Notes under the pieces: generated by a model | Databases searched by the model: none | Told to the model about the DNA's origin: nothing | The model's input: only the letters and a program-made list of their open reading frames with translations | Translations under genes and position numbers: made by a program | Assembly: GCA_022792815.1 (NCBI GenBank) | Contig: JAAWBS010000051.1 | Span: 1 to 64,000 of the forward strand | Source of the DNA: Hungatella sp. | GTDB taxonomy: Bacteria; Bacillota; Clostridia; Lachnospirales; Lachnospiraceae | Reading direction: 5' to 3' | DNA length: 64,000 nucleotides | In this document: positions 33,350-41,373 of the stretch, in pieces | How the letters are laid out: every line of letters begins with the position of its first letter | Position numbering within the stretch: position 1 is the stretch's first letter

Positions 33350-34393
33350 ATGGTCACGATCATCGATGTAGCGAACAGAGCCGGCGTGTCCCGCAGCACA
33401 GTATCCCTGGTCATCAATGACAGCCCCCTTGTGAAAACAGAGACCCGGATTCTGGTGAAAAAAATCATTGAGGAAATGGGATATGTCCCCAACAACAATG
33501 CCCGCAGCTTAAGCTCCAGCACTACCAACAACTTAGGTATCATCTACATGCAGGACAACCAGAGCTTTCCCGCCACTTCCTATGACTATGACCAGTCCAC
33601 AGGCCTCTACTCCATGAATATCGTCAACGGGATTATGCTTGGCCTTTCCGATACCAACTACGGCATCGTCACGGAGCGCTTCTGCTCCCTGGACTCCGGT
33701 CAGGATCTGCCTCTCTCCGTCAAATCCTGCCGGGTGGATGGAGTGATCATCGTAGGTTCTCCCTGCAGCAGCCGTCTGATCCGCAATCTCCAGAGGAGAA
33801 AGATCCCCTTTGTCCTGGCGGGAGCCGACTATATGGATGATTCCGTGGACTCGGTCTACGCGGTCCCCGACGAGGGAGTGCGCCTGTCCTTCGAATATCT
33901 GGTCAAAACCGGACATCACAGGATCTGTCTGCTCAACTGCCCCGAAACCTTCGGCTCCTTCCAAAAACGTCATGACGGCTTTTTAAAGTCTGCCCGAGAT
34001 GCAGGCACAGCCCTCATGGACCCCTGGGAGATCATCAGCCGGACCAACCGCGGAGAAGGGGGATACCTGGCTTTTAAGGCCTACTGGGAAGCCGGGAACC
34101 GCCCTGACGGCGTCATAGCCGCCAACGACAAGCTGGCTCTCGGCACTATGCGGTATTTCCACGAGGCCGGCATCCGGGTGCCTCGGGATATCTCCATCAT
34201 CGCCTATGAGGACAGCAGTCTCTGCGGCTACACCATCCCCAGCCTCACCAGCATCAACATCCAAAAAGAACAGATCGGCGAACAGGCCGCCCGGTGCCTG
34301 GTGGAACGCATCTCCAATCCTGGCAAGCCGCCCATGCAGATCCCGGTGACCCCCTACCTGGTATGCAGGGAAAGTGTCCTGAGCCGTCAGTGA
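33350..34393 (+). CDS. LacI-family transcriptional regulator
   Basis: This 347-aa protein has an N-terminal LacI helix-turn-helix (VTIIDVANRAGVSRSTVSLVIN) with hinge helix NNNARSLSS, and a periplasmic-binding-protein-like sensor domain. In the latter, SCRVDGVIIVGSP, GHHRICLLNCPE, RPDGVIAANDKLALG and IPSLTSINIQKEQIGEQAARCLVERI are typical. The ATG at 33350 gives the normal LacI start. It is divergent from the FAD oxidoreductase and convergent, with a 7-bp overlap, with the importer operon. The palindrome TTTTTAGAACGTTCTAAAAA at 38803 has the central CG symmetric form favoured by LacI-type repressors and is its probable target. Confidence 0.92.
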   Translation: MVTIIDVANRAGVSRSTVSLVINDSPLVKTETRILVKKIIEEMGYVPNNNARSLSSSTTNNLGIIYMQDNQSFPATSYDYDQSTGLYSMNIVNGIMLGLSDTNYGIVTERFCSLDSGQDLPLSVKSCRVDGVIIVGSPCSSRLIRNLQRRKIPFVLAGADYMDDSVDSVYAVPDEGVRLSFEYLVKTGHHRICLLNCPETFGSFQKRHDGFLKSARDAGTALMDPWEIISRTNRGEGGYLAFKAYWEAGNRPDGVIAANDKLALGTMRYFHEAGIRVPRDISIIAYEDSSLCGYTIPSLTSINIQKEQIGEQAARCLVERISNPGKPPMQIPVTPYLVCRESVLSRQ

Positions 34394-35376
34394 CCGGCTT
34401 TGTACCCCCCTGCCTTATCCTGGTCCTTTATCGGATCCGGCTTGAGCCGTGGTCTCCCCTCCGGCACGCGGAAAATACTTCCGTGATCCCCGGCATTGGT
34501 ATTGACCAGAAGTGTTCCCTCATAAAATGCGCAGCACTCCGGCTCCTCCTGTTCCAGAGCCGCATCCAGATCCGTGATATGGGCCCAAAGACATTGTTGA
34601 TTCAGATCAAAGATTAAGATGTGGAGGGGATACCCGGCATGAGGGCAGCCGAAGGTATAGTAAAGCCTGCCGTCCGCTATGGTACCTCCCTGGGTAAACA
34701 TCACCTCCGAGTCCACCGTAAACTGATCCAGGATATCTTCGGGTGTCAGCCTCACGAAGCCTCCCTGCCTCACATCCGGCAGAGCAAACCTGGTGATGAT
34801 ATAGGTATTTTTCTCCCCCTCCGGTACACACTCCCTTTTGGTCCGATATTTGGCGGAGAAGATGTACAGAGCCCTCTCCTCGGAATCGATCAAAAACGCC
34901 GGACACCCCCAGCAAGGGGGTAAAAAGTCCGTCTTCTCGATTCCGTCCGGGTGATAGGTGATGGTCTGAACAGTCCGGGCAGTGTAGGATTCCTTTCCCT
35001 CTGAGTCCCGGCTGCAGCAGATACTCTCCACCGCACAGCGGTAGAAATAGCCGTCCCGGTCAAATCCTGTCCCGGTTCCGACGGTTACATACAAAAGCGG
35101 AATGGGATTGCCCTCACAGTGTATGTCGCTGAACATACAGGAATTAGCATGATTTCGATAATCTTTCGAAGGCGTTCCCTCATTCCAGGAGCCCAGCGGA
35201 AACACACATAGAGGCTCCTTTTGCTTCCCCCTCAGGTCATGGACCCCGCAGATGCCGGTGTCGTGAAGGACAAATGCCCGGTCACCCCAGATGCCCATGC
35301 CCTGGACCGAATGGCTGCCCCTCCAGATGCGCATAAGCAGCCGGCTGCCGTCTTTCGCGTCAATCTTTTCTTCCAT
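34387..35376 (-). CDS. Unknown protein of locus 3, possibly beta-propeller
   Basis: I do not recognise this 329-aa protein. It is mostly beta-strand-like, with repeated blocks of a short aromatic strand and turn: GDRAFVLHDTGICGVHDL, LLYVTVGTGTGFDRDGYFYRCAVE, RALYIFSAKYRT, TIADGRLYYTFGCPHAGYPL, EGTLLVNTNAGDHGSIFRV. The recurrence suggests a propeller of the kind used by lactonases and lyases. It has many cysteines and no signal peptide. It is the last gene of the SBP-permease operon, 20 bp after a permease. The ATG at 35376 follows AAGGAGG; the longer frame to 35451 overlaps the permease. Its stop overlaps the convergent LacI gene by seven bases. A role in processing the imported sugar is inferred from context only. 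Confidence 0.6.
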   Translation of the reverse strand: MEEKIDAKDGSRLLMRIWRGSHSVQGMGIWGDRAFVLHDTGICGVHDLRGKQKEPLCVFPLGSWNEGTPSKDYRNHANSCMFSDIHCEGNPIPLLYVTVGTGTGFDRDGYFYRCAVESICCSRDSEGKESYTARTVQTITYHPDGIEKTDFLPPCWGCPAFLIDSEERALYIFSAKYRTKRECVPEGEKNTYIITRFALPDVRQGGFVRLTPEDILDQFTVDSEVMFTQGGTIADGRLYYTFGCPHAGYPLHILIFDLNQQCLWAHITDLDAALEQEEPECCAFYEGTLLVNTNAGDHGSIFRVPEGRPRLKPDPIKDQDKAGGYKAGH

Positions 35377-35396
35377 CCCGTTTCCTCCTTCTCCTC

Positions 35397-36242
35397 TCAT
35401 CCCTTCACGCCGGAGGTGGCAATGCCCTCCACAAAGTATTTCTGACAGCACAGCGTCAGGATAATCACCGGAACCACCGTGCTGGTAGCCGCCGCCATAG
35501 TCAGATCATAGCGAACCGCCTCATCCTGTAAGTACCACCGAACCACCTGGGAGATGGTGTACAGGTTCTTTTTGGTCAAAAAGATCAGAGGAGACAGGTA
35601 CTCATTCCAACAGGAGATAAAGGTCAGCACCATCAGGGACACCAGTGCCGATTTGGTGAGGGGCAGCAGGATGCGGACAAAAATAGCCGGATGGCTGGCT
35701 CCGTCGATCTTGGCCGCCTCCATCAGATCATTGGGCAGCCCCATATAAAACTGGCGGAGCATAAAGATAGCCGTGGCGCTGAACCAGTGGGGCAGGATGA
35801 TAGCCCAGTGGTTGTTGTACAGACCAATGGTCCGAAACAGCATGTACCGGGGGATGATGGTCACCTCCGCCGGAATCATCATGGTGGAGAGGAACAGAAA
35901 AAACACCACATTTTTGCCGCGGAAATTGATTTTCGCAAACCCGTAGGCGGCCATGGACGCAAAGGAGAGCTGAACCAGGATAGAAACTCCCGTGATCCAC
36001 GCGGTGTTCAGATAGGCCCTGACCATACTCACTTCATCGGAAGTCCAGATTTTCACATAGTTTTTCCACTGCAGCTTTTCCGGAAACCAGGAGAAATCCA
36101 TGGCAAACACTTCCGGAGCGGTCTTTAAAGACGAGCTGATCATCCACATAAGGGGAGCTAAGAACATCAGTCCGATGGCAGTGAAGACGATGGTCTTGAT
36201 TATCGCCACCAGCTGCTGTGTTTTTTTCATACCTAAATGCAT
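35397..36242 (-). CDS. Carbohydrate ABC transporter permease (MalG type), locus 3
   Basis: This 281-aa CUT1 permease has six membrane segments. It contains FTAIGLMFLAPLMWMISSSLKTAPEVF, the EAA loop LPNDLMEAAKIDGASHPAIFVRILLPL, and the family C-terminus CQKYFVEGIATSGVKG. The ATG at 36242 has a GAGAGGAGA site; an earlier in-frame start overlaps the partner gene. It follows the MalF-type gene after 14 bp. No ATPase gene is present in the operon. Confidence 0.9.
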   Translation of the reverse strand: MHLGMKKTQQLVAIIKTIVFTAIGLMFLAPLMWMISSSLKTAPEVFAMDFSWFPEKLQWKNYVKIWTSDEVSMVRAYLNTAWITGVSILVQLSFASMAAYGFAKINFRGKNVVFFLFLSTMMIPAEVTIIPRYMLFRTIGLYNNHWAIILPHWFSATAIFMLRQFYMGLPNDLMEAAKIDGASHPAIFVRILLPLTKSALVSLMVLTFISCWNEYLSPLIFLTKKNLYTISQVVRWYLQDEAVRYDLTMAAATSTVVPVIILTLCCQKYFVEGIATSGVKG

Positions 36243-36256
36243 ACGCTCATCTCCTC

Positions 36257-37174
36257 TCAATAGTGAACCCATTTTTTCTGGCTCCAGAAATTAAATCCTG
36301 TAATGAGCAGAATGATCACAAACAAAACCACGGCCTCCGCGGACGCATAGCCGAATTTATAGTTGGAAAACGCGTTGCCGTAAATCTCCGTGACCACAGA
36401 GGAGTTGGAGGACATGGTGGTTCCCATGGTAAAGATGTCTACGGAGCCAAAGACCTTAAAAACCGCGATCATACGGACAATCACCAGGTAAAAGGTGATG
36501 GGGGAGATCATGGGAAGCGTAATATTCACAAACTGGCTCAGACTCCCTGCCCCGTCTATGCCGGCGGCCTCATACAGATTCTTCGGTACATTCTGGATCG
36601 CCGCCATATAGATAATCAGCTCATAGCCCAGGGAAGTCCAGATTAAAATCAGTATAATAGGAATCTTGGTAAATCTGGCGTCCACGGTCCACTTCACCGG
36701 CTCGGAGACCAGGCGGATACCCATAAGTACATTGTTGATGATCCCGTCCTCGCGAAACAGAAATTTAAAAACCGCGCCGATAGCCACGATGGAGCACACA
36801 TATGGGATAAAAAAGAGCATGTGCAAAAATCTTTTTCCGTAGATCCGGTCTTTCAGACAATACGCCAGCACCATAGCCAAGAGGATGGAGAGAGGCACAC
36901 TGCCCACCACATAGACAAAGGTATTGACCAGAGCCTGCTTAAATCTGTGGTCGCCTATTAATTTGACAAAATTTTTTAATCCCACAAATTTCAGCTTTTC
37001 CCACCCGCCCAGGAAATTCCATTCCGTAAAAGACAAAAACAGGGAAAAGAGAAAGGGAAAGGCGGTCAGCACGATGAAAATCAGCAGTACTGGTGCGATA
37101 AATGCCCAGCCTGCAATATCCTCTTTTAGCTGCCGCCGGTTTGTTCTGCGTATTTTTTTTCTATCTTTCGGCAT
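36257..37174 (-). CDS. Sugar ABC transporter permease (MalF/UgpA type), locus 3
   Basis: This 305-aa CUT1 permease begins with a basic cytoplasmic segment (MPKDRKKIRRTNRRQ) and the first membrane helix FIAPVLLIFIVLTAFPFLFSLFLS. It carries the coupling loop VPKNLYEAAGIDGAGSLSQFVNITLPMISP. A much longer in-frame ORF reaches 37366 inside the SBP gene. The ATG at 37174 is chosen because it has a GGAGG site and starts directly before the conserved region. It lies between the SBP gene, with a hairpin in the gap, and the MalG-type gene. Confidence 0.9.
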   Translation of the reverse strand: MPKDRKKIRRTNRRQLKEDIAGWAFIAPVLLIFIVLTAFPFLFSLFLSFTEWNFLGGWEKLKFVGLKNFVKLIGDHRFKQALVNTFVYVVGSVPLSILLAMVLAYCLKDRIYGKRFLHMLFFIPYVCSIVAIGAVFKFLFREDGIINNVLMGIRLVSEPVKWTVDARFTKIPIILILIWTSLGYELIIYMAAIQNVPKNLYEAAGIDGAGSLSQFVNITLPMISPITFYLVIVRMIAVFKVFGSVDIFTMGTTMSSNSSVVTEIYGNAFSNYKFGYASAEAVVLFVIILLITGFNFWSQKKWVHY

Positions 37175-37207
37175 ATCTACCTCCACATCTGCCACAACGG
37201 CGGAGCA

Positions 37208-37230
37208 GACATATCCCGTAGGGATATGTC
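37208..37230 (-). terminator. Intra-operon hairpin after the locus 3 SBP gene
   Basis: GACATATCCC and GGGATATGTC form a 10-bp perfect stem around a 3-base loop. A second small stem CAGGAA/TTCCTG lies at about 37241-37260. They lie between SBP and permease genes and probably set higher SBP mRNA levels. Confidence 0.6.
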
Positions 37231-37280
37231 CGCCCTCAAACAGGAAATCTCTCCTTCCTGTGCCGTCAGCGCCGGAATCG

Positions 37281-38738
37281 TTACTGGGCGTCTTTGATAA
37301 ACTGATTGGCATTCTCCGCTGCCTCGGCCATAGCCTCCTCGGCGCTCTTCTCCCCGTTGATGGCAAACATGACCTGCTCGTTGAGACAGGAGTTTACATC
37401 GGAATAAGCGGTCAGCTCATCCTCGTAGTAAGCCGGCTTGGAGGGATCTCCCACGACTCTCGTAAAGGACTCCACGTCGATCCACTTCTTGGCCTCTTCC
37501 TCAGAACCGTAGATGACCTCAATGGCAGCGGCCGGGTCGTTGCCCTTCCAGCAGGACTGATGTCCGGCTGCGGGAAGATATCCGACTCCGTAGGTGGAAT
37601 ACCACTTGACGAATGCCCACGCAGCATCCTCATCCTGACAGTTGGTGGCGATTCCGGCATGGGAGAACGTGGGAACACCTGACATATAGTTGGTCTGTCC
37701 TTTTTCCACCACCGGATAGGGTGCAAAACCTGTGATCCAGTTCACATTGGGATAGGTCTCTTTGTCATGAAGGAAACGGGTCACATTGGTGATGACGGTC
37801 GATGCGGTCTGTCCCTGGCAGAAAGTCATCTGAGCCTGAAGGTTGTCGGCGCGGTAGGTCGCCTTGGGGAACCAGATCTTCTCCTCCAGCTCTGCCTTCA
37901 GTTCCCGGGCATAGGCTTCTACGATGATGGGGTCATCAAAGCTGGCCGTCTTGTCTTCTTTATAATAAGGATTCTTTCCCTTTACCTGAGCATAGGGGAA
38001 GGTCATATAGTTGACAGAATGATAGTCGGATCCTCCGTAGACCAAGACATTGCCGCTGTCGTCTTTCTTGGTCATCTTCCGGCTGGCCTCCAGGTACTCG
38101 TCCCAGGTCCACTCTGTGGGAAGGTCACCCAGCCCCGCCTCGTTCCAGGCATCCATGTTGATGGCTATGTAGTAGCTCAGACCGCCGCAGGGGAAGGTGT
38201 AGATGCTGCCGTCATACACATAGGCATCGGTTCCCCAGTTGGCTGCCAGATCGATTCCCTCTTCTTTGCAGCGGTCTGTCAGATCCATATACAGGCCGTT
38301 GGCCCATCTCTTGTAGGTGGTGCTCAGTCCGAAGGAGGCCAGAACATCCACTTCCCCCGCGTCCATTGCCACATTGACGCTGACATTGCCGTCGGAGTTA
38401 TTGTTGTAAGAATTTAGGTTTACCTTGATGTTGGGATAAATCTCGTTAAACGCTGCGATCATGGCATCCATGCCCTGGCTGCCCTTAAAGGGAATCCAGA
38501 AATTCACCTCTCCCGCGATGCTGGTGTCATCCTCCAGAATCCAGGAGGTGATATCTCCCTCTGCCCCGCCGGACGATTCCTGTCCCGCTGCCGTCTCTCC
38601 GCCTTTCGTCTCCTGCCCGGCCGCCGCCGTGGTCGTCTCAGCCGCCGGCTTCGTCTCTTCCTTGGAAGAAGATCCGCACCCGGCCAGCGCACTGCCGGCC
38701 ATAACCAACGCCAATGTCGATGCAATCCATTTTTTCAT
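37281..38738 (-). CDS. Extracellular sugar-binding lipoprotein (SBP), locus 3
   Basis: This 485-aa binding protein has a lipoprotein signal with lipobox SALAGC (Cys20), then an S/A/T/E/G-rich linker to about residue 60. The mature domain includes EVNFWIPFKGSQGMDAMIAAFNE, VDVLASFGLSTTYKRWANGLYMDLTDRCKE, GLSYYIAINMDAWNEAGLGDLPTEWTWDEYLEA and GVPTFSHAGIATNCQDEDAAWAFVKWYSTYG, all typical of family 1 SBPs. The ligand is unknown. It is the first gene of the operon under the promoter at 38848 and a palindromic operator at 38803, and uses an AGGAGGAA site. Confidence 0.92.
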   Translation of the reverse strand: MKKWIASTLALVMAGSALAGCGSSSKEETKPAAETTTAAAGQETKGGETAAGQESSGGAEGDITSWILEDDTSIAGEVNFWIPFKGSQGMDAMIAAFNEIYPNIKVNLNSYNNNSDGNVSVNVAMDAGEVDVLASFGLSTTYKRWANGLYMDLTDRCKEEGIDLAANWGTDAYVYDGSIYTFPCGGLSYYIAINMDAWNEAGLGDLPTEWTWDEYLEASRKMTKKDDSGNVLVYGGSDYHSVNYMTFPYAQVKGKNPYYKEDKTASFDDPIIVEAYARELKAELEEKIWFPKATYRADNLQAQMTFCQGQTASTVITNVTRFLHDKETYPNVNWITGFAPYPVVEKGQTNYMSGVPTFSHAGIATNCQDEDAAWAFVKWYSTYGVGYLPAAGHQSCWKGNDPAAAIEVIYGSEEEAKKWIDVESFTRVVGDPSKPAYYEDELTAYSDVNSCLNEQVMFAINGEKSAEEAMAEAAENANQFIKDAQ

Positions 38739-38770
38739 CTTAGTTCCTCCTAAAAATTAAAATTTTTATT

Positions 38771-38802
38771 GTTACGATCCACAGTCATATGAGAATCGTA
38801 AC
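38771..38802. repeat. Inverted repeat next to the locus 3 operator
   Basis: GTTACGAT (38771-38778) and ATCGTAAC (38795-38802) flank 16 bases that include the palindrome TCATATGA. It lies in the 5' untranslated region of the SBP mRNA, directly beside the main palindrome. It may be an mRNA-stabilising stem or a second protein site. Confidence 0.45.
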
Positions 38803-38822
38803 TTTTTAGAACGTTCTAAAAA
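38803..38822. promoter_or_regulatory. Perfect 20-bp palindromic operator, LacI type
   Basis: TTTTTAGAACGTTCTAAAAA reads the same on both strands. It starts about 25 bp downstream of the -10 of the SBP promoter, a position where a bound repressor would block transcription. The central A-A-C-G-T-T is the form common in LacI-family sites, and a LacI-type gene (33350) sits at the other end of the locus. Confidence 0.7.
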
Positions 38823-38847
38823 TTATGCTAAAAATAATCTTTATGCC

Positions 38848-38876
38848 ATTCTATCTGATTTTTTTAAAAAAGTCAA
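38848..38876 (-). promoter_or_regulatory. Promoter of the locus 3 importer operon
   Basis: On the minus strand TTGACT (38871-38876) and TAGAAT (38848-38853) are 17 bp apart. The predicted start of transcription near 38841 leaves a leader of about 100 bases holding the palindromes. Confidence 0.7.
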
Positions 38877-38898
38877 TAGCTCTTTGTATATAAATCAC

Positions 38899-38955
38899 AA
38901 AAGCCTCCCTGTAATAGATTTTTTCATGTTCAAAATCCACTACAGAAAGGCTTTT
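38899..38955 (-). terminator. Terminator of the locus 2 operon
   Basis: AAAAGCCT pairs with AGGCTTTT, and an inner stem CTGTA-TAGATTTT/AAAATC-CTACAG extends it into a long imperfect hairpin with T's at its end. It lies 19 bp after the last cupin gene and before the locus 3 promoter. Confidence 0.75.
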
Positions 38956-38974
38956 CGTTTGGGCTTAAATCCTC

Positions 38975-39739
38975 TTATTTTTTAAATTTTTCCTCATCCG
39001 TAAAGTGCTCAAACCACACATAGTACACTTCTTTTCCCGGCTCCGACACCAGGTCATGGTCTGCCCCCGCAGGGATAAAGCTCCAGTCCCCGGCAGTGTG
39101 ATTGATGGTCTCCATGTTGTTTTCTTTCTTATATCCAACGCTCATGGAGAAATCGGAATCGCCTACGCAGTAGTTCCACTGATGGACTGCCGGATGGCCC
39201 TCCTCCACGGTCCCCTCGCCGTTTGCTCTGGTGGTTCCCATAATCACGCGGCCTACCCATTTCTGACACAGCACCATCCTGGCCTCCGTGTTGGGACCCT
39301 TGCAGTCCTGGATATACTGGACACACTCGCTGTGGAGACGGAAATAGGGAAGGCGGATATGCCATGCATCGAAGGCGGCCTTATCCCACTGATTCATCTC
39401 AATCACATTGACGATGAATTCCATGTCCTCCTTTGCCCGGATCTCATAAGCCTCCTTGTCCATGTAGGGCACATAGAAAGCCAGCTCGGTGATGGCATGA
39501 ACTCCGTCGCAGTCCTTCAGCTCTCCCAGACCCTTTCCGAAGATGATCACCACACTCTCCTCGGCGTACAGCTTGGGAGACACCTTGCTTCCCGCCTTCA
39601 AAAAGCACTTGTAGCTGCGGATGCCGCCGTCGTACACTCCCGGCAGAAGCTCCGTCATGGCAAAGCCGTTTTCATCGTAGCTGTGCTCGATCTCCCCTGC
39701 CTTCACCACATAGTAATTCTTGTCATACTGCTTTTTCAT
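38975..39739 (-). CDS. Double-cupin protein, tandem copy 3 of locus 2
   Basis: This 254-aa protein is the last of three tandem paralogues. The first cupin half has LLPGVYDGGIRSYKCFLKAG and the central block VNVIEMNQWDKAAFDAWHIRLPYF. The second half shows the putative metal site VEEGHPAVHQWNYCVGDSDF and the closing motif AGDWSFIPAGADHDLVSEPG. The potential ligands are His in GHP, His/Gln in HQW and the His of DHDLV. It lacks a signal peptide. An AGGAGAA site precedes the ATG. It is the most divergent of the three: its central block reads IQDCKGPNTEARM instead of the DQDCKGPNTTSW of the other two. The function is unknown; see the discussion of the family under findings. Confidence 0.8.
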   Translation of the reverse strand: MKKQYDKNYYVVKAGEIEHSYDENGFAMTELLPGVYDGGIRSYKCFLKAGSKVSPKLYAEESVVIIFGKGLGELKDCDGVHAITELAFYVPYMDKEAYEIRAKEDMEFIVNVIEMNQWDKAAFDAWHIRLPYFRLHSECVQYIQDCKGPNTEARMVLCQKWVGRVIMGTTRANGEGTVEEGHPAVHQWNYCVGDSDFSMSVGYKKENNMETINHTAGDWSFIPAGADHDLVSEPGKEVYYVWFEHFTDEEKFKK

Positions 39740-39791
39740 GATTCCTGTTCTCCTTTTTCATCATAATAGGATCTTTTGACCCTTCCATCCT

Positions 39792-40568
39792 CTAATATGC
39801 TCCGTCATACTCCTCGCCCTTGGCCAGGGTGATGCAGAAGTCTTTCTCCCGGGTGTAGTGCTCATACCAGACATAGAATACCTCTTTGCCCGGGTCCGCC
39901 ACCAGGGCGTGGTCCGGTCCCGCCGGGATGAAGCTCCAGTCTCCGGCCTTATGGTCCATGGCCGGTTCCTCCCCCACCTTCAGGTGGAAATCCGCATCTC
40001 CCACGCAGTAGTTCCACTGGTGGACCTTGGGATGGCCCGCCTCCGTGGTGCCCTCGCCCACGGCCCGGACCACGCCTACCATGATGCGGCCCAGCTGTTT
40101 GGGGCTTAGGATGTGCCAGGAGGTGGTGTTGGGTCCCTTGCAGTCCTGATCATAGACCACGGCGTCGCTGAGCTTCATGAAGAAGGGCAGGCGCACATGG
40201 CAGGATTCGTAGATCTCCTTATCCCACTGGTTCATCTCCACCACGCTGAGAACGAATTCCATATCCTCCACCGCATGGATGGTGTAAGGCTCCTTGTCAA
40301 AGTTGGGTGCGTAGAAGGACAGCTCCGTGATCCTGTGCATCTCATGCTCCGACGTGATGTAGCCCTTTCCTTTGCCGAACATCAGAAGCACCGTGTCCTC
40401 CCCGCGAAGCTCCGGAGAGATCTCGCAGCCCGCTTTCAGGAAACATTTGTAGTTGCGGATTCCTCCGTCGTAAGTCCCCGGAAGCAGCTCGCTGACGGCA
40501 AATCCGTGTTCATCGTAATTCTGAGGGATATCCCCGCTTTTTACAAGATAATATTCCGCCATTTTCAT
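39792..40568 (-). CDS. Double-cupin protein, tandem copy 2 of locus 2
   Basis: This 258-aa paralogue has LLPGTYDGGIRNYKCFLKAG in the first cupin half, then EMNQWDKEIYESCHVRLPFF and DQDCKGPNTTSWHIL. The second half carries GHPKVHQWNYCVGDADFHL and AGDWSFIPAGPDHALVADPG. The Gln-Trp-Asn-Tyr core and P-A-G-x-D-H are shared by all three copies. It is cytoplasmic by lack of a signal. It begins seven bases after the stop of copy 1 with a GAGGGATG site and shows the same codon character, so the array is not recent debris. Retention of three distinct copies suggests different substrates, or a hetero-oligomer. Confidence 0.8.
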   Translation of the reverse strand: MKMAEYYLVKSGDIPQNYDEHGFAVSELLPGTYDGGIRNYKCFLKAGCEISPELRGEDTVLLMFGKGKGYITSEHEMHRITELSFYAPNFDKEPYTIHAVEDMEFVLSVVEMNQWDKEIYESCHVRLPFFMKLSDAVVYDQDCKGPNTTSWHILSPKQLGRIMVGVVRAVGEGTTEAGHPKVHQWNYCVGDADFHLKVGEEPAMDHKAGDWSFIPAGPDHALVADPGKEVFYVWYEHYTREKDFCITLAKGEEYDGAY

Positions 40569-40575
40569 CCCTCCT

Positions 40576-41325
40576 CTACTTTTTTTCCGGAAGCGGCTTC
40601 ACGATGAAATCTTTCTCTTTCGTGAAATGCTCAAACCACACATAATAGACTTCCTTGCCCGGCTCCGCCACCAGGGAGTGATCCAGACCGGCGGGAACGT
40701 AGCTGAAGTCCCCCGCTCTGGTTCTGACCGTCTCACCGTCCACGGTCAGGCTGAAGTCGGAGTCGCCTACACAGTAGTTCCACTGCTCCACCGCCGGGTG
40801 GCCTTCTTCCGTGGTTCCCTCTCCTACGGCCCGCACCACGCCGATCATGATGCGGCCCAGCTGGCCGCCGGTGATGACGAACCAGGATGTGGTGTTGGGT
40901 CCCTTGCAGTCCTGATCGTACTTGACGCACTTGCTGACGGTGCGGAAGAAGGGAAGACGGATATGGGAGCCGTTGTACACCTTCCAGTCCCACTGATTCA
41001 TCTCCACGATGCACATCATGAACTCCAGATCCGTGACGGCGTGAATCTCATAGGAAACCTTGTCAAAATGGGGAGCGTAAAAGCACAGTTCCTCTATATG
41101 ATAGGCATCGGCTGCGTCCGACACGTATCCCTTTCCTCTGCCGAAGAAGAACAGCACCAGCTTGTCCGGGTAAAGCTCCGGGGACACACTGCTTCCCGCT
41201 TTCAGAAAACATTTATAGTTCCGGATTCCCCCGCTGTAAGTTCCGGCCAGAACTTCCTCTCTGGAAAATCCCGCCTCGTCATATCTGGGAATCACATCCT
41301 CGTTTCTGGCAATATGGATCGCCAT
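40576..41325 (-). CDS. Double-cupin protein, tandem copy 1 of locus 2
   Basis: This 249-aa paralogue is the first of the array, right after the SBP gene. It contains VLAGTYSGGIRNYKCFLKAG, FFFGRGKGYVSDAADAYHI, CIVEMNQWDWKVYNGSHIRL, DQDCKGPNTTSWFVI, and GHPAVEQWNYCVGDSDFSL, in which Glu replaces the His of HQW in the other copies. It closes with AGDFSYVPAGLDHSLVAEPG. The His-to-Glu change could alter the metal site or its charge. No signal peptide is visible. An AAGGAGGAT site precedes the ATG. A hairpin at 41348 separates it from the SBP gene. Confidence 0.8.
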   Translation of the reverse strand: MAIHIARNEDVIPRYDEAGFSREEVLAGTYSGGIRNYKCFLKAGSSVSPELYPDKLVLFFFGRGKGYVSDAADAYHIEELCFYAPHFDKVSYEIHAVTDLEFMMCIVEMNQWDWKVYNGSHIRLPFFRTVSKCVKYDQDCKGPNTTSWFVITGGQLGRIMIGVVRAVGEGTTEEGHPAVEQWNYCVGDSDFSLTVDGETVRTRAGDFSYVPAGLDHSLVAEPGKEVYYVWFEHFTKEKDFIVKPLPEKK

Positions 41326-41347
41326 GTCTCATCCTCCTTATCTCACC

Positions 41348-41366
41348 CCGGGCGCTACACGCCCGG
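41348..41366 (-). terminator. Intra-operon hairpin after the locus 2 SBP gene
   Basis: CCGGGCG and CGCCCGG form a 7-bp GC stem around a 5-base loop, eight bases after the SBP stop. There is no T-run, so it may protect the upstream mRNA from 3' decay rather than terminate. Confidence 0.55.
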
Positions 41367-41373
41367 CGGCCGG

